DNA from: an uncultured Alteromonadaceae bacterium
Lineage (GTDB): Bacteria; Pseudomonadota; Gammaproteobacteria; Enterobacterales; Alteromonadaceae
Assembly (NCBI GenBank): GCA_913056495.1
Contig: CAJXMO010000007.1
Coordinates: forward strand, 147,547 to 211,546
Length of the DNA: 64,000 bases
Direction: 5' to 3'
The notes under the pieces were generated by a model. That model searched no databases and had not been told where the DNA came from. It worked only from the letters and a program-made list of their open reading frames with translations. This document shows, in pieces, positions 48,617 to 58,342 of the stretch (position 1 is the first letter of the stretch; each line of letters begins with the position of its first letter). A program made the translations under genes and the position numbers.

Positions 48617-48943
48617 GCAGTGTAAAACCCAAAATTAATAAAACGCGTGATATTTACAGAATTAAAACAAATAAGCAATAAAACTAAGTTTAGCACTCAA
48701 TTTAAGACTATTAATGACGCATTTTTTATTCTGACTTAAAACAAAAAAACTGATGCCCACAGGAACGGTAAGCATCAGCTAGCAAAAGTGCCACCCATAG
48801 GATAGCTATGACTAAAAATGAGGACGAATAATAAAACAGCTCAACTATTCATAAGGTTAAAAGTGAATGACCGAGGCAAGTAAAACACTTTTAACCTACA
48901 AATATTAAACGCCTTGAGCCAAAGCGTTTTGGATCAAAGGATC
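48617..48943. other. Intergenic region with two hairpins
   Basis: Holds the rhaI terminator (48741-48778) and a perfect 11-bp inverted repeat (GGTTAAAAGTG, 48855-48865, with CACTTTTAACC, 48886-48896) closer to the rhaI stop. Upstream sequence of the solute-binding gene fills the rest. Confidence 0.6.
48741..48778 (-). terminator. Intrinsic terminator of the rhaI transcript
   Basis: CTGATGC (48750-48756) pairs with GCATCAG (48772-48778); on the minus strand a run of seven T residues follows the stem. Confidence 0.85.
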
Positions 48944-50236
48944 CTATACAATGCCAGAGCCAGAATGACCTGAACTAGGTCTTTCTTTAGCAGCACTCGC
49001 ACGGTATCCACTTGCACGATAAACCGAGATAGGATCAATTGCCCCACCATTACGTGCACGAGCCATTTGCAAAATAGGCGATACATCAGTTACAAAAGCA
49101 TTCTTTAATGTATTGCTTGCCATAATGGCGTCATTGCTATCCTGATATCCGTATAAGGTTTCACGATTAATTAATAACGCAGCTACGTACGAACGTTGCA
49201 CACTGGCAGCTGAATTCATTAAGCTTTCAATCGGGTCTGTTACGTTATGAGACTGGTCTAGTAAATAACCTGGACCAAAACCTTCCTGATTACGGTATTC
49301 TGCATCAACCAATTCATTAAAAATCAAGAATTGTTGATACGGGTGTAAACTACCACTGTCTAAATCGTCATCACCATATTTACTGTCGTTAAAGTGGAAA
49401 CCACCTAACTTCTTGAATTGGATTAAACGAGATACGATCATTTCAATGTTTACGTTTGGCGCATGGTGGCCTAAATCAACTAATGATTTCGCTTTGTCAC
49501 CTAATTCCATCGCCGCTAAGATGTTACTACCCCAATCTTGGATTACGGTCGAGTAGAACGCAGGTTCAAACATTTTGTGTTCAATATGTAATTCCCAATC
49601 CGATGGTAACTCAGCATAGATTCTCTTCATGCTTTCTAAATAACGCTCAAACGCACGTTGGAAATGCGACTGACCCGGATGGTTGGAACCATCACCAACC
49701 CAAACAGTTAATACTTTTGAGCCTAAAGCTTCACCCCATTTGATACAATCTAGGTTGTGCGCAATTGCAAGCTCACGTGATGCTTCAGATGTATTGCTTA
49801 AACTGCCGTATTTGAAGCTATGCGCCTGACCGGGTTGATCCTGGAATGTATTTGAGTTAATTGAATCCCATTTCAAATCTAAGTTATCAGAGAACCCTTT
49901 TAACTCAGTGAAATCGTCAACTTTATCCCAAGGAAAATGCGGAGAGACGGCTTGTGTACATTGTGACAAGTCATTAATCACAGCACAGTCTTCTAACTTT
50001 TCAAAAATGTTTCTTGGCTCGCCAGTACCTGGGAAACGCGCGAAACGCGTACCACCGGTACCTGTACCCCATGAAGGCACAGCGACCTGAAATTCTGCCG
50101 CTTTTTGCGTAATTTTTTCAATATCAATGTCTTGACGAGCAAGTTTACGGGCTAATGCATCATAATCTTCCTGGACACCTGGCATTAACTTTTCATTTTG
50201 CTCAGCAATAAATGCTTTATCGATACGTTTTGTCAT
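48944..50236 (-). CDS. rhaI: L-rhamnose isomerase (RhaI type)
   Basis: A 430-residue TIM-barrel metal-dependent isomerase that converts L-rhamnose to L-rhamnulose. The sequence has the RhaI-type N-terminus (VPSWGTGTGGTRFARFPGTGEPR) and conserved metal-site regions HIEHKMFEPAFYSTVIQDWG, VDLGHHAPNVNIEMI and GGFHFNDSKYGDDDLDSGS. This is the Rhizobium/Pseudomonas kind rather than E. coli RhaA. GAGAGGA precedes the ATG. It follows rhaD after 33 bp, forming a two-gene operon ended by a terminator. Confidence 0.95.
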   Translation of the reverse strand: MTKRIDKAFIAEQNEKLMPGVQEDYDALARKLARQDIDIEKITQKAAEFQVAVPSWGTGTGGTRFARFPGTGEPRNIFEKLEDCAVINDLSQCTQAVSPHFPWDKVDDFTELKGFSDNLDLKWDSINSNTFQDQPGQAHSFKYGSLSNTSEASRELAIAHNLDCIKWGEALGSKVLTVWVGDGSNHPGQSHFQRAFERYLESMKRIYAELPSDWELHIEHKMFEPAFYSTVIQDWGSNILAAMELGDKAKSLVDLGHHAPNVNIEMIVSRLIQFKKLGGFHFNDSKYGDDDLDSGSLHPYQQFLIFNELVDAEYRNQEGFGPGYLLDQSHNVTDPIESLMNSAASVQRSYVAALLINRETLYGYQDSNDAIMASNTLKNAFVTDVSPILQMARARNGGAIDPISVYRASGYRASAAKERPSSGHSGSGIV

Positions 50237-50269
50237 GATTTTAAATCCTCTCGATTACTGACTTCGAGC

Positions 50270-52462
50270 TTAACGCAAGAAGGCTTCGTGTAAACCACCG
50301 TCTACACTGATAATTTGACCGGTCGTTTTACTTAACTGACCAGAAACCAGTAAGTAGGCTGCTTCAGCTTGATCGGCTGGCGTAATAGGCTGTTTTGTTA
50401 ACGTTCTTTGAGCATAGAATAAAGCTAACTTATCACGTAACTCATCATCTGAATCTGAGTCAGTAAACTCAACGTTATATTTAGTTAAAGAAGCAATTAC
50501 ACGGTCACGCGGGAACATAGTGCTACCTTTAACAACAGTCGCTGGCGCTAAACCATTAACATTAACTAAAGGTGATAACTCAATAGCCAATTCTCGAACC
50601 AGATGGTTAGCCGCAGCTTTACTGGTGTCATAGGCTAAAGAGCCTTTCTTAGATACAGCAGCATTAACACTGGTCGTTAATACTAAAGCACCCGGCAAAT
50701 TCTGATTCTGCCATACTTTACCGGCTTCGGTACCTACAATGTAACCACCTTTAACATTAACAGCAAAGCTAACATCAAACATTTGATCATTACTCATTCC
50801 AGCCTGACCTGGTGCCAAGAAAACACCGGCTGTTACGATAACTTTATCAATGCCGCCGTAAGCTAAAGTGACTTGGCGTAATAAAGCTTCAACACTTTCG
50901 CGCTTAGTAATATCCACTTCCTGAGCAATAGCCGGACCACAACTTGAAATACCACTACCCGCAACACCAATGCCAACCCCATAAATATCAGTTAGCTCTT
51001 TTGCCGTTTTTTCCGCAGCTTCTAAACGTAAGTCAGCACATACAACATGCGCGCCTTCTTTTGCTACGCGAAACGCAGTTTCTTTACCAATACCATCACC
51101 GGCACCTATGACAACAACTATGTCACGAGCAAGCGATTTTTCTTGTGGCATACGCTGTAATTTAGCTTCTTCTAACAGCCAGTATTCGATATCAAATGCT
51201 TCTTGCTGCGGTAATGCAACATACTCGTCTACCGCTTCTGCACCGCGCATTACTTCAACCGCACAGTTATAAAATTCAGCAGTTACGCGAGATTCACTCT
51301 TATTTTTACCCCAGGCAACCATACCTACACCCGGAATCAAACAAATCGACGGAGAAGACGCTCGTTGTGCCGGAGAATTATCATGTTTACAAGTTTGATA
51401 ATATTGAGTGTAATCTTCCTGATACTGCTTAATACCGTCTTCTAACAAGGCTTTTAATTGCTCTACTGAATCTGTTTCAGGGTTCCAGTTTACATATAAA
51501 GGTTTGATTTTAGTACGTAAAAAGTGATCTGGGCAAGAGGTTCCTAAATCAGCTAATCGAGGCGCATCGTTTGAATTAACAAAACGTAGAATTGACTCAT
51601 CAGATTGAACTGTGCCAATCATTTTTTTCTCACCTGATACTAAACCGCGTAAGAAAGGTAATACTTCACCTAATACAGCTTCGCGTTTATCCTGTGCTAA
51701 CGATGCAAACTTTTGACCACCAAAGGTATTTTCACCTTTGTCGTGTTCTTCAATATAACGCGCTGCTTTTTCGATAATGTCTAAGCTCAAGTCATAACAT
51801 TCTTTGTTATCATTCGCCCAGTTAATGACACCGTGACCTGCTAACAAAACACCTTTCGCATTAGGATAATCTTTACAAATTGACTGAAGCTTTAAACCCA
51901 GATCAAAACCCGGACGCTGCCACTCAGTCCAAACTAATTCGTCGCCCCAAATCTTTTGAGTTAATTCTTTAGAGTTTTTGCTGGCAGCAACGGCAATAAC
52001 TGAGTTTGGATGCATGTGATCAACATGCTTGTAAGGAATATAAGCATGTAAAGGCGTATCAATTGATGGTGCGCGTGAATTCAGGTTAAAAGTTGCATGC
52101 GTATACATACCGACCATGTCATCTTCGATTTGTGTTTTAGCACCCACTTCATCCGCACGGTAATAAATATCCTGCAGTGAATTCAATTTATCCATATATA
52201 GAGAAGCAAAATTGCCTGCTTTTGATGTACGTAAGTCACCACCTGAGCCTTTTACCCATAAAACTTCAACGTCTTCTCCGGTTAGTGGATCTTTTTCAAC
52301 AATCTTTGCAGAAGTGTTACCACCGCCCGTATTAGTAATACGTTGGTCATCCCCAAGGATATTTGAACGATATACTAAACCCTCTAGAGGGCTTAATTCC
52401 TGGGCTTTCTGGTCGTCCCAGGCATAGTTAACATGTTTAAACTCATCTTTGCGATTAGACAT
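50270..52462 (-). CDS. rhaD: Bifunctional rhamnulose-1-phosphate aldolase/lactaldehyde dehydrogenase
   Basis: A 730-residue fusion. The N-terminal class II aldolase domain (about 30-410) has zinc-site segments HAYIPYKHVDHMHPNSV and GVLLAGHGVINW and should split rhamnulose-1-phosphate into DHAP and L-lactaldehyde. The C-terminal SDR domain (about 445-730) has IGAGDGIGKETAFRVAKEG and YDTSKAAANHLVREL and likely oxidises the lactaldehyde to lactate. The fusion is known in many rhamnose pathways outside enterobacteria. It is divergent from the permease gene and upstream of rhaI. Confidence 0.95.
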   Translation of the reverse strand: MSNRKDEFKHVNYAWDDQKAQELSPLEGLVYRSNILGDDQRITNTGGGNTSAKIVEKDPLTGEDVEVLWVKGSGGDLRTSKAGNFASLYMDKLNSLQDIYYRADEVGAKTQIEDDMVGMYTHATFNLNSRAPSIDTPLHAYIPYKHVDHMHPNSVIAVAASKNSKELTQKIWGDELVWTEWQRPGFDLGLKLQSICKDYPNAKGVLLAGHGVINWANDNKECYDLSLDIIEKAARYIEEHDKGENTFGGQKFASLAQDKREAVLGEVLPFLRGLVSGEKKMIGTVQSDESILRFVNSNDAPRLADLGTSCPDHFLRTKIKPLYVNWNPETDSVEQLKALLEDGIKQYQEDYTQYYQTCKHDNSPAQRASSPSICLIPGVGMVAWGKNKSESRVTAEFYNCAVEVMRGAEAVDEYVALPQQEAFDIEYWLLEEAKLQRMPQEKSLARDIVVVIGAGDGIGKETAFRVAKEGAHVVCADLRLEAAEKTAKELTDIYGVGIGVAGSGISSCGPAIAQEVDITKRESVEALLRQVTLAYGGIDKVIVTAGVFLAPGQAGMSNDQMFDVSFAVNVKGGYIVGTEAGKVWQNQNLPGALVLTTSVNAAVSKKGSLAYDTSKAAANHLVRELAIELSPLVNVNGLAPATVVKGSTMFPRDRVIASLTKYNVEFTDSDSDDELRDKLALFYAQRTLTKQPITPADQAEAAYLLVSGQLSKTTGQIISVDGGLHEAFLR

Positions 52463-52704
52463 TTTGATATCCTATATATTGCAATTAAAACCAAAATTAC
52501 GCGTTTGCGAAACTATTTATCCGCATTAGACCACTAGAAACAATCATTTTCAATCACTTTCTTGCATTTATTTAAAATTTTGTATAGAGTCTTAACATAA
52601 ATATAAACATTATTTTATTTAATACAAACAGAATAAATCATTCCCGGTCATTATTAACAATAATAAATTTTACGTTTTAAAAATATAAAATAAGTAGAAA
52701 GAAT
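52463..52704. promoter_or_regulatory. Divergent promoter region of the rhamnose genes
   Basis: A strongly AT-rich 242-bp region between rhaD and the permease gene. A GAAACAATCATTTTC segment near 52536-52550 is an imperfect inverted repeat that could bind a regulator. No regulator gene is present in the locus. Confidence 0.4.
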
Positions 52705-54363
52705 ATGAGTCATCATGAATTTGATCGCCAGCCGGTCAGTGCGGATCAGCTAAAGTCAGGTAAATATTTTGCCGCCAGTTACGCAGGGGAACATGTTGCT
52801 GGAACTGAGTTTGTTATCGGCGCTATGTTTGTATCCTGGGGGGTTGGTACACTCGACTTATTATTAGGTTTAATCATAGGCAACCTGATGGCCGTGCTAA
52901 CCTGGGGTTTAATTTGTGCGCCTATAGCGACAGATACTCGGTTAACGCTTTATGCGTATTTAGAAAAAGTAGCCGGTCCCGGCATTATCAAACTCTATTC
53001 TATTGTTAACGGTATTTTATTTTGCATTCTGGCGGGTGCGATGATCACAGTTTCAGCATCAGCTGTCAGAGTCTTATTTGACTTACCTGCGCAAGTTAAT
53101 TGGTATCCGACTGACTTCTCTTTTGTTCTGGTTGCTTTAGCTGTTGGTGCAGTTGTTGTGCTGGTAGCAGTAAAAGGTTTTAAATTTATCGCCCAGTTTG
53201 CTGAAGTGTGCGCGCCTTGGATGATACTTATGTTTATTGTAGGCGCGCTGGCAATAGCACCCAGTTTATTATCAGCAACACCCAATTTGGATACTGTCAC
53301 CTTAACCAGTTGGCTCACGGTTGCTAATACCCATATCTGGCAAGACAGTGGTAACGGCTTGTCTTGGTGGCATGTAGCGGCGTTTGCCTGGGTATGTAAT
53401 ATGGCAATGCATGGTGCTTTATCCGATATGACGATTTTACGCTTTGCGCAAAAATCTTCGTATGGGTTTTTCTCTGCACTCGGCATGTTTATTGGACATT
53501 TTATTGCCTGGGTTTGTGCCGGGATCATGGGCGCAGGTGCTGCGCTATTATTAAAAACGGATGTAACTGCGCTGGATGCAGGCGCCGTTGCTTATCAGGC
53601 ACTGGGCAGTGCCGGCATTATTGCGGTTATTATTGCTGGCTGGACAACTTCTAATCCAACCATATATAGAGCAGGCTTGGCGTTTCAATCACTTAATAAA
53701 AATTGGAGCCGTGGCGCAGTCACGACTATAGTGGGCATTATTACAACGATGATTGCCTGCTTTCCGTTTGTATTTACCAAATTAATGGATTTTGTCAGTC
53801 TAATGGCTCTGATACTTGCACCGATTGGCGCTATTCTGGTAAGTGAGCATTGGCTACTGCCTAAATTGGGCTTGACTCGATACTGGTCTAATTATCGAAA
53901 ACAAACGACCAATAAAGCGGCTTTGTTTACTTGGATAACAGCATTAATCATCTGTTATCTGGCTTTTGCAATCGGTACTCATGTCTTTTTCTTACCTATT
54001 ATTGCCTGGTTTGTTGCACTGATATTCTATATTCCGCTGGCAAATTCAATGGGTGCCAATAGAAACTTTCCAGCCAAAGTAGCAGAAGAAAATAAAGCCG
54101 CCTTGCTAAGAAAACAAGCAGAACAAGCTTATATTGACAATACCAGACTCAATGACTGTCAATCTGCAGCTTCGCAAAAACACTGGATGCAATATTTAGC
54201 AATTTTTAGTTTATTGATTTGCCTTGCACTGGCATTTACCGTTAGCTTAAATGCGATGGATTTAAACAAGTTCAGACAAATCATTATTTGGCCAACAGTC
54301 ATCTACTTTATTAGCGCAACCTATTATTCTCTTAAAGTGGCTGATCCTAAAACACAAACTTAA
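52705..54363 (+). CDS. NCS1-like (purine/cytosine permease family) transporter, putative rhamnose importer
   Basis: A 552-residue inner-membrane protein with about twelve helices. The N-terminus (FAASYAGEHVAGTEFVIGAMF) and the middle (WTTSNPTIYRAGLAFQSLNK) resemble cytosine permease family carriers. It starts the plus-strand unit of the rhamnose locus, 20 bp ahead of the kinase gene, and no other rhamnose transporter is seen. A role in L-rhamnose or rhamnose-containing substrate uptake is inferred from position; the family is better known for nucleobases and hydantoins. Confidence 0.75.
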   Translation: MSHHEFDRQPVSADQLKSGKYFAASYAGEHVAGTEFVIGAMFVSWGVGTLDLLLGLIIGNLMAVLTWGLICAPIATDTRLTLYAYLEKVAGPGIIKLYSIVNGILFCILAGAMITVSASAVRVLFDLPAQVNWYPTDFSFVLVALAVGAVVVLVAVKGFKFIAQFAEVCAPWMILMFIVGALAIAPSLLSATPNLDTVTLTSWLTVANTHIWQDSGNGLSWWHVAAFAWVCNMAMHGALSDMTILRFAQKSSYGFFSALGMFIGHFIAWVCAGIMGAGAALLLKTDVTALDAGAVAYQALGSAGIIAVIIAGWTTSNPTIYRAGLAFQSLNKNWSRGAVTTIVGIITTMIACFPFVFTKLMDFVSLMALILAPIGAILVSEHWLLPKLGLTRYWSNYRKQTTNKAALFTWITALIICYLAFAIGTHVFFLPIIAWFVALIFYIPLANSMGANRNFPAKVAEENKAALLRKQAEQAYIDNTRLNDCQSAASQKHWMQYLAIFSLLICLALAFTVSLNAMDLNKFRQIIIWPTVIYFISATYYSLKVADPKTQT

Positions 54364-54383
54364 GCGACGGAGCTTGAATAAGA

Positions 54384-55757
54384 ATGTATACCTTTATTTT
54401 TGATATAGGCAAAACCAATATCAAGGGCAATGTATTAAATGATCAGGGTGAAACCGTTTGGAGCGATTCAGCGTCAAATGAATCGGTACAGGGTGAGCAT
54501 TATTTGTATATAGATGTTAAAGCCGTTGAAAAATGGCTCCTGAACTGCCTGAATAAAGCAGCTAAAGCGTTCAAAATAGATGCCATAAATATTACGACTC
54601 ATGGTGCATGTGCTGTCTTGGTTGATGCGCACGGTGAACTGGTTTTACCTGTGATGGATTATGAATGTGACATTGTAGAATCAGTTAATGATACATACGA
54701 CGCTGTTCGCCCTGAATTTAACCAAACTCTGTCACCAAATTTATCAGCAGGTTTAAATTTAGGTCGCCAACTCTTCTGGCTTAAACAAACCTTCCCTGAG
54801 CAATTCAATCAAATCCAAGCTGTGCTTATGTATCCACAATACTGGGTCTGGCGTTTAACTGGCAAACAGGTTAACGAAGTAACATCATTAGGGTGTCATA
54901 CAGACTTATGGCAGCCTGAAAAAGCAGATTATTCTGATTTAGTGGATACCCTGAATATTCGCCACGCACTGCCGAAACTGGTTAATGCCGATCAAGTTGT
55001 CGACACAGTCAGTGCATCGGTATGCGAACAAACCGGACTGGCGCAAACCTGTAAAGTATACGCAGGTATTCATGATTCCAACGCTAGTTTTTCGCGCTAT
55101 TTAGGACAAAATAAAGATAAAGCTTTTACCGTGGTGAGTACAGGTACCTGGGTGATTAGCATGTCTATGGGTGCAGATATTCATGCGCTTAAAGAAGAAA
55201 AAGATATGCTGGCCAATGTCTGCGTATTAAACAAGCCAATCGCCTGTGCCCGATTTATGGGTGGTCGAGAGTTTGCTCAGATTTGTGAACAAACTCAGGC
55301 TAAAACTTCAGATCCTATCACTCAAGCTGATCTGCAAAACATTGTGGATGAGCAAATTTTTGCCCTACCCGCTTTTTCGAGTGGAAGCGGTCCATTTGTG
55401 GGTAAACAAGGCAAAATTACCGCACAACCTGATAGCGGTAATGCGCTCGCGACCTTATATCTGGCGTTGATGATTGACCATGAATTAGACTTGCTCAATG
55501 CCAAAGGCGATATCATTTTTGGCAGTACCTCGAAAAAAAATCCATTAATGTGCCGCCTGATTGCTCAGCTAAGACCCGAACAAAACGTCGTTTTATCCGG
55601 GGACAGCGCCAGCACAGTCAAAGGCGCCTGGGTCATGACACAATGGGATGACTGGCAAAATCAACCCCAACAAAATACTGAAATTGCAACACCGGCTGGT
55701 ATCAACAATCTTGAGCAATATAAAGCAGCCTGGTTAGAAGCCGCGTCAGCCCACTAA
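54384..55757 (+). CDS. FGGY-family carbohydrate kinase, probable rhamnulokinase
   Basis: A 457-residue kinase. The N-terminal phosphate-1 motif is FIFDIGKTNIKGNVLND, and the middle has GIHDSNASFSRYL, then VVSTGTWVISM for ATP binding. In this locus its natural job is to phosphorylate L-rhamnulose before the aldolase step. It is more like the FGGY kinases found with RhaI/RhaD fusions than E. coli RhaB (by memory). The ORF starts 20 bp after the permease stop, and an intrinsic terminator follows. Confidence 0.85.
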   Translation: MYTFIFDIGKTNIKGNVLNDQGETVWSDSASNESVQGEHYLYIDVKAVEKWLLNCLNKAAKAFKIDAINITTHGACAVLVDAHGELVLPVMDYECDIVESVNDTYDAVRPEFNQTLSPNLSAGLNLGRQLFWLKQTFPEQFNQIQAVLMYPQYWVWRLTGKQVNEVTSLGCHTDLWQPEKADYSDLVDTLNIRHALPKLVNADQVVDTVSASVCEQTGLAQTCKVYAGIHDSNASFSRYLGQNKDKAFTVVSTGTWVISMSMGADIHALKEEKDMLANVCVLNKPIACARFMGGREFAQICEQTQAKTSDPITQADLQNIVDEQIFALPAFSSGSGPFVGKQGKITAQPDSGNALATLYLALMIDHELDLLNAKGDIIFGSTSKKNPLMCRLIAQLRPEQNVVLSGDSASTVKGAWVMTQWDDWQNQPQQNTEIATPAGINNLEQYKAAWLEAASAH

Positions 55758-55772
55758 ATATCATAAAGTTTA

Positions 55773-55813
55773 CAGCGGGGTAGGTTATATCTGTCCCTGC
55801 CTCGCTGGTTTTT
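55773..55813 (+). terminator. Intrinsic terminator after the kinase gene
   Basis: A 12-bp stem with two wobble pairs (55773-55784 with 55796-55807) is followed by five T residues, shortly past the kinase stop. Confidence 0.8.
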
Positions 55814-55841
55814 AATACAAAAATGAATACAAGGTCAGACA

Positions 55842-57131
55842 ATGAAACGCTTACAATATAACGTCGGCTCAAAATTAATATCCGGCATTAGCGCAGCAAT
55901 CTTGAGCGCACTGATTTCAACTTCCGCACAGGCAAATAAGGCAGATAATATGAATCCTGAATTTGCATTTGATTTTACACAAAATCCGACATTAACCAGT
56001 CAGCCCTACTCCAAACAAAAAGGCTATGGTAAAGACAATTTTAAAAACTCAACTGAAAACGCATTTTCTATTGATGCGCCGCAAGGCCACTATCAGGTGT
56101 CTTTAACCGTTAGAGCTCAATCAGATACCCAGTTTTTAATCTTCAGTGAAGACAGACGCGTAATGACTTCCGTTCAACAGCTAAAAGCCGGAGACACTGC
56201 TGCTTATAAATTTTACGTAGATACAAAATCCCCCTTTTTAGATAAAGCCGAGCAGGATAAAAATGAAGATGAGCGTACCGGTCCAAAAGTAGGACTGCGC
56301 GGCGATGAAGATATATCACGCAACTGGGATGATAAACTCACAATTTCTTTATCTAATCAAAATGTAAAATTTGAAAGCCTGAGTATCCAACCGACAAAAA
56401 TCAATAAAATTTTAATTGCCGGAGATTCAACCGTCACCGATCAGGCATCAACAGATTATGCCAGTTGGGGGCAATTTATACCGGCCCTGATTCCAGATAA
56501 GCTGGTTATCAATCATGCACGAAGTGGTGAAACGTTAAAATCATTTATCTTTTCATTACGCTGGGACAAGCTGATGAGCCAGACTCAGCCCGGCGATATA
56601 GTCATGATTCAATTTGCGCATAATGACGAGAAAAAACAGTGGCCTAGAACCTATTCATCTGCCCAAGGTGCCTACCCTGAGTATTTACGCGCTTTTATTG
56701 CAGATGTGAGACAAAAAGGGGCCCATCCTGTGATTATGACTCCGGTTGCGCGCCGCCACTATAAAAATGGAGAACTGATTAATACGCACGAGGGATACGA
56801 TGCCGCCGTGCGTAAAGTCGGCCGGGATGTCAATGTGCCTGTTATTGATTTAACCGCACAAACCACTTTCTTTTACCAGTATTTAGGGCAAAAAGAAGCG
56901 CCTAAAGCATTTGGCGCTCATGGCAAAGACAAAACACATCACAACCATTATGGCGCCTGGGTGATTGCTAATATGGTTACACAAAACTTAAAAGCTGCAC
57001 TGCCGGATTTGATTAAAACAGCGCCATTGGAGCTGGATTTAACTCAGCCGGTTAAGCCAGATGAAAAGCCTTTTCCAAAAGCCATATGGCCGGACATGCG
57101 GCCAGTAAAAGTGGAAATATCAGGGAATTGA
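55842..57131 (+). CDS. Rhamnogalacturonan acetylesterase-like SGNH hydrolase (CE12 type)
   Basis: A 429-residue exported esterase. Signal peptide (about 1-31), an N-terminal beta-rich domain (about 35-185) and a C-terminal SGNH domain. Blocks are Ser196 (IAGDSTVTD), Gly229 (NHARSGETLKS), Asn261 (QFAHNDEKK) and the D363-x-x-H366 pair (KDKTHHNHYG). Such enzymes remove acetyl groups from rhamnogalacturonan I. Lying beside rhamnose catabolic genes, it probably opens a rhamnose-rich polysaccharide for breakdown. A hairpin follows at 57145-57175. Confidence 0.88.
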   Translation: MKRLQYNVGSKLISGISAAILSALISTSAQANKADNMNPEFAFDFTQNPTLTSQPYSKQKGYGKDNFKNSTENAFSIDAPQGHYQVSLTVRAQSDTQFLIFSEDRRVMTSVQQLKAGDTAAYKFYVDTKSPFLDKAEQDKNEDERTGPKVGLRGDEDISRNWDDKLTISLSNQNVKFESLSIQPTKINKILIAGDSTVTDQASTDYASWGQFIPALIPDKLVINHARSGETLKSFIFSLRWDKLMSQTQPGDIVMIQFAHNDEKKQWPRTYSSAQGAYPEYLRAFIADVRQKGAHPVIMTPVARRHYKNGELINTHEGYDAAVRKVGRDVNVPVIDLTAQTTFFYQYLGQKEAPKAFGAHGKDKTHHNHYGAWVIANMVTQNLKAALPDLIKTAPLELDLTQPVKPDEKPFPKAIWPDMRPVKVEISGN

Positions 57132-57144
57132 TTATAAAACACAT

Positions 57145-57175
57145 CATGGGCTTGCAATATAATTTGCAGCCCGTG
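57145..57175 (+). terminator. Hairpin after the CE12 gene
   Basis: CATGGGCTTGCAA pairs with TTGCAGCCCGTG apart from one bulged T. A moderate T content follows. Two further small hairpins lie before the convergent HlyD stop (GCCTGT-GAAA-ACAGGC at 57192-57207). Confidence 0.55.
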
Positions 57176-57277
57176 CTGTATTTAAAAGGTTGCCTGTGAA
57201 AACAGGCTAGAATAGTGCTAAAAAAGCCTATAAATGGTTCGGTTTCGTATAAACCGTTAATCAGCTTAACAACCCGC

Positions 57278-58342
57278 TTAATTGACCGGTTTATAATCGA
57301 CTGCGAGTTTATCACCCGCCTTTAGTCCGGATACAATATGAAACATCTGATTATTCCGCTCACCTAAACGTACATATCGACGCTCAATCTGACTATTATT
57401 TAATACATATACCATAGCGAGCTGGCCATAATAATGAATCCACTCAGGTTTGACCAAAATCCCCATCAGACTGGCCTGCGGTAGTTTTAACTGCGCATAC
57501 AAACCCGGCATCAGGTTAATCTGATCTTCCAGTTCCAGCCTGACGACCATGCTTCTGGCCGCACTGTCAGCTATAGGTACAATTTCAGTAACGGTCGCCA
57601 TGTGATGAGTATTTAAAGCTGGAATTGCCACATTTAACCGCTGGCCAAGGGCGAGTTTAACGGCCTGTTGTTCTCTTACATTAAATTCAAACTGTAATTG
57701 CTGCGGATTATAAATAGCCAGCAGCGGAATACCCGGCGTCGCCGTATCACCCGGTTCGCTAAAGCGTTCCACCACTTTACCTGAAATCGGTGATTTGATA
57801 GTGGTGTAACTTAATGCAACCTCAGCCTGAGCCTGCTGCTGTTTTGCAATGACCAAATTTGCATTTAAGTTATCATACCTTGCCTGAGCTTCATCCAAAT
57901 CGCTGACAGATACCAGTTCATCCTGCCTGAGTGTTTTTATTCTGTCTAACTGTTTTTTGGCCTGAGTTAAAGAAGCAGTAATGGCGGATATCTGAGCCTG
58001 ACTTTGAGACAGTTTAGCGATAAAGTCATCTTGCTCTAATACAAGAAGCACATCTCCGGCTTTAACTGTGTCACCCGCTCTGACATTCAAGCGTTTTACC
58101 TGAGCCATCACACGGGATGAGACCTGTGTATTTTGTTTAGCGATAATCGTACCGGGCACCAGCTCAAAACGTTCAATCGATTTAAGCGATAGAGTTGCTA
58201 CCTCGCCCTTATAATCGGATGCCAAAATCGTTTTTAAACCCGCAGATTGCTTGTCCGAAAAGCTACCTGCCATATACAAAACAGCCAACACAACCAAGAT
58301 GAGCGCCAAAGTAGATGCAAAAATTTTAGACTTAACCTGCAT
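57278..58342 (-). CDS. RND efflux periplasmic adaptor (HlyD/AcrA family)
   Basis: A 354-residue membrane-fusion protein with an N-terminal hydrophobic segment, two lipoyl half-motifs (VLLVLEQDDFIAKL and SYTTIKSPISGKVVERF), a helical hairpin between and beta-barrel and membrane-proximal domains. The frame opens at a TTG (58417), but the ATG at 58342 has AGAGGA upstream and leads into the signal helix. That start overlaps the RND gene by 11 nt, which means coupled translation. No outer-membrane TolC gene is nearby. Confidence 0.92.
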   Translation of the reverse strand: MQVKSKIFASTLALILVVLAVLYMAGSFSDKQSAGLKTILASDYKGEVATLSLKSIERFELVPGTIIAKQNTQVSSRVMAQVKRLNVRAGDTVKAGDVLLVLEQDDFIAKLSQSQAQISAITASLTQAKKQLDRIKTLRQDELVSVSDLDEAQARYDNLNANLVIAKQQQAQAEVALSYTTIKSPISGKVVERFSEPGDTATPGIPLLAIYNPQQLQFEFNVREQQAVKLALGQRLNVAIPALNTHHMATVTEIVPIADSAARSMVVRLELEDQINLMPGLYAQLKLPQASLMGILVKPEWIHYYGQLAMVYVLNNSQIERRYVRLGERNNQMFHIVSGLKAGDKLAVDYKPVN

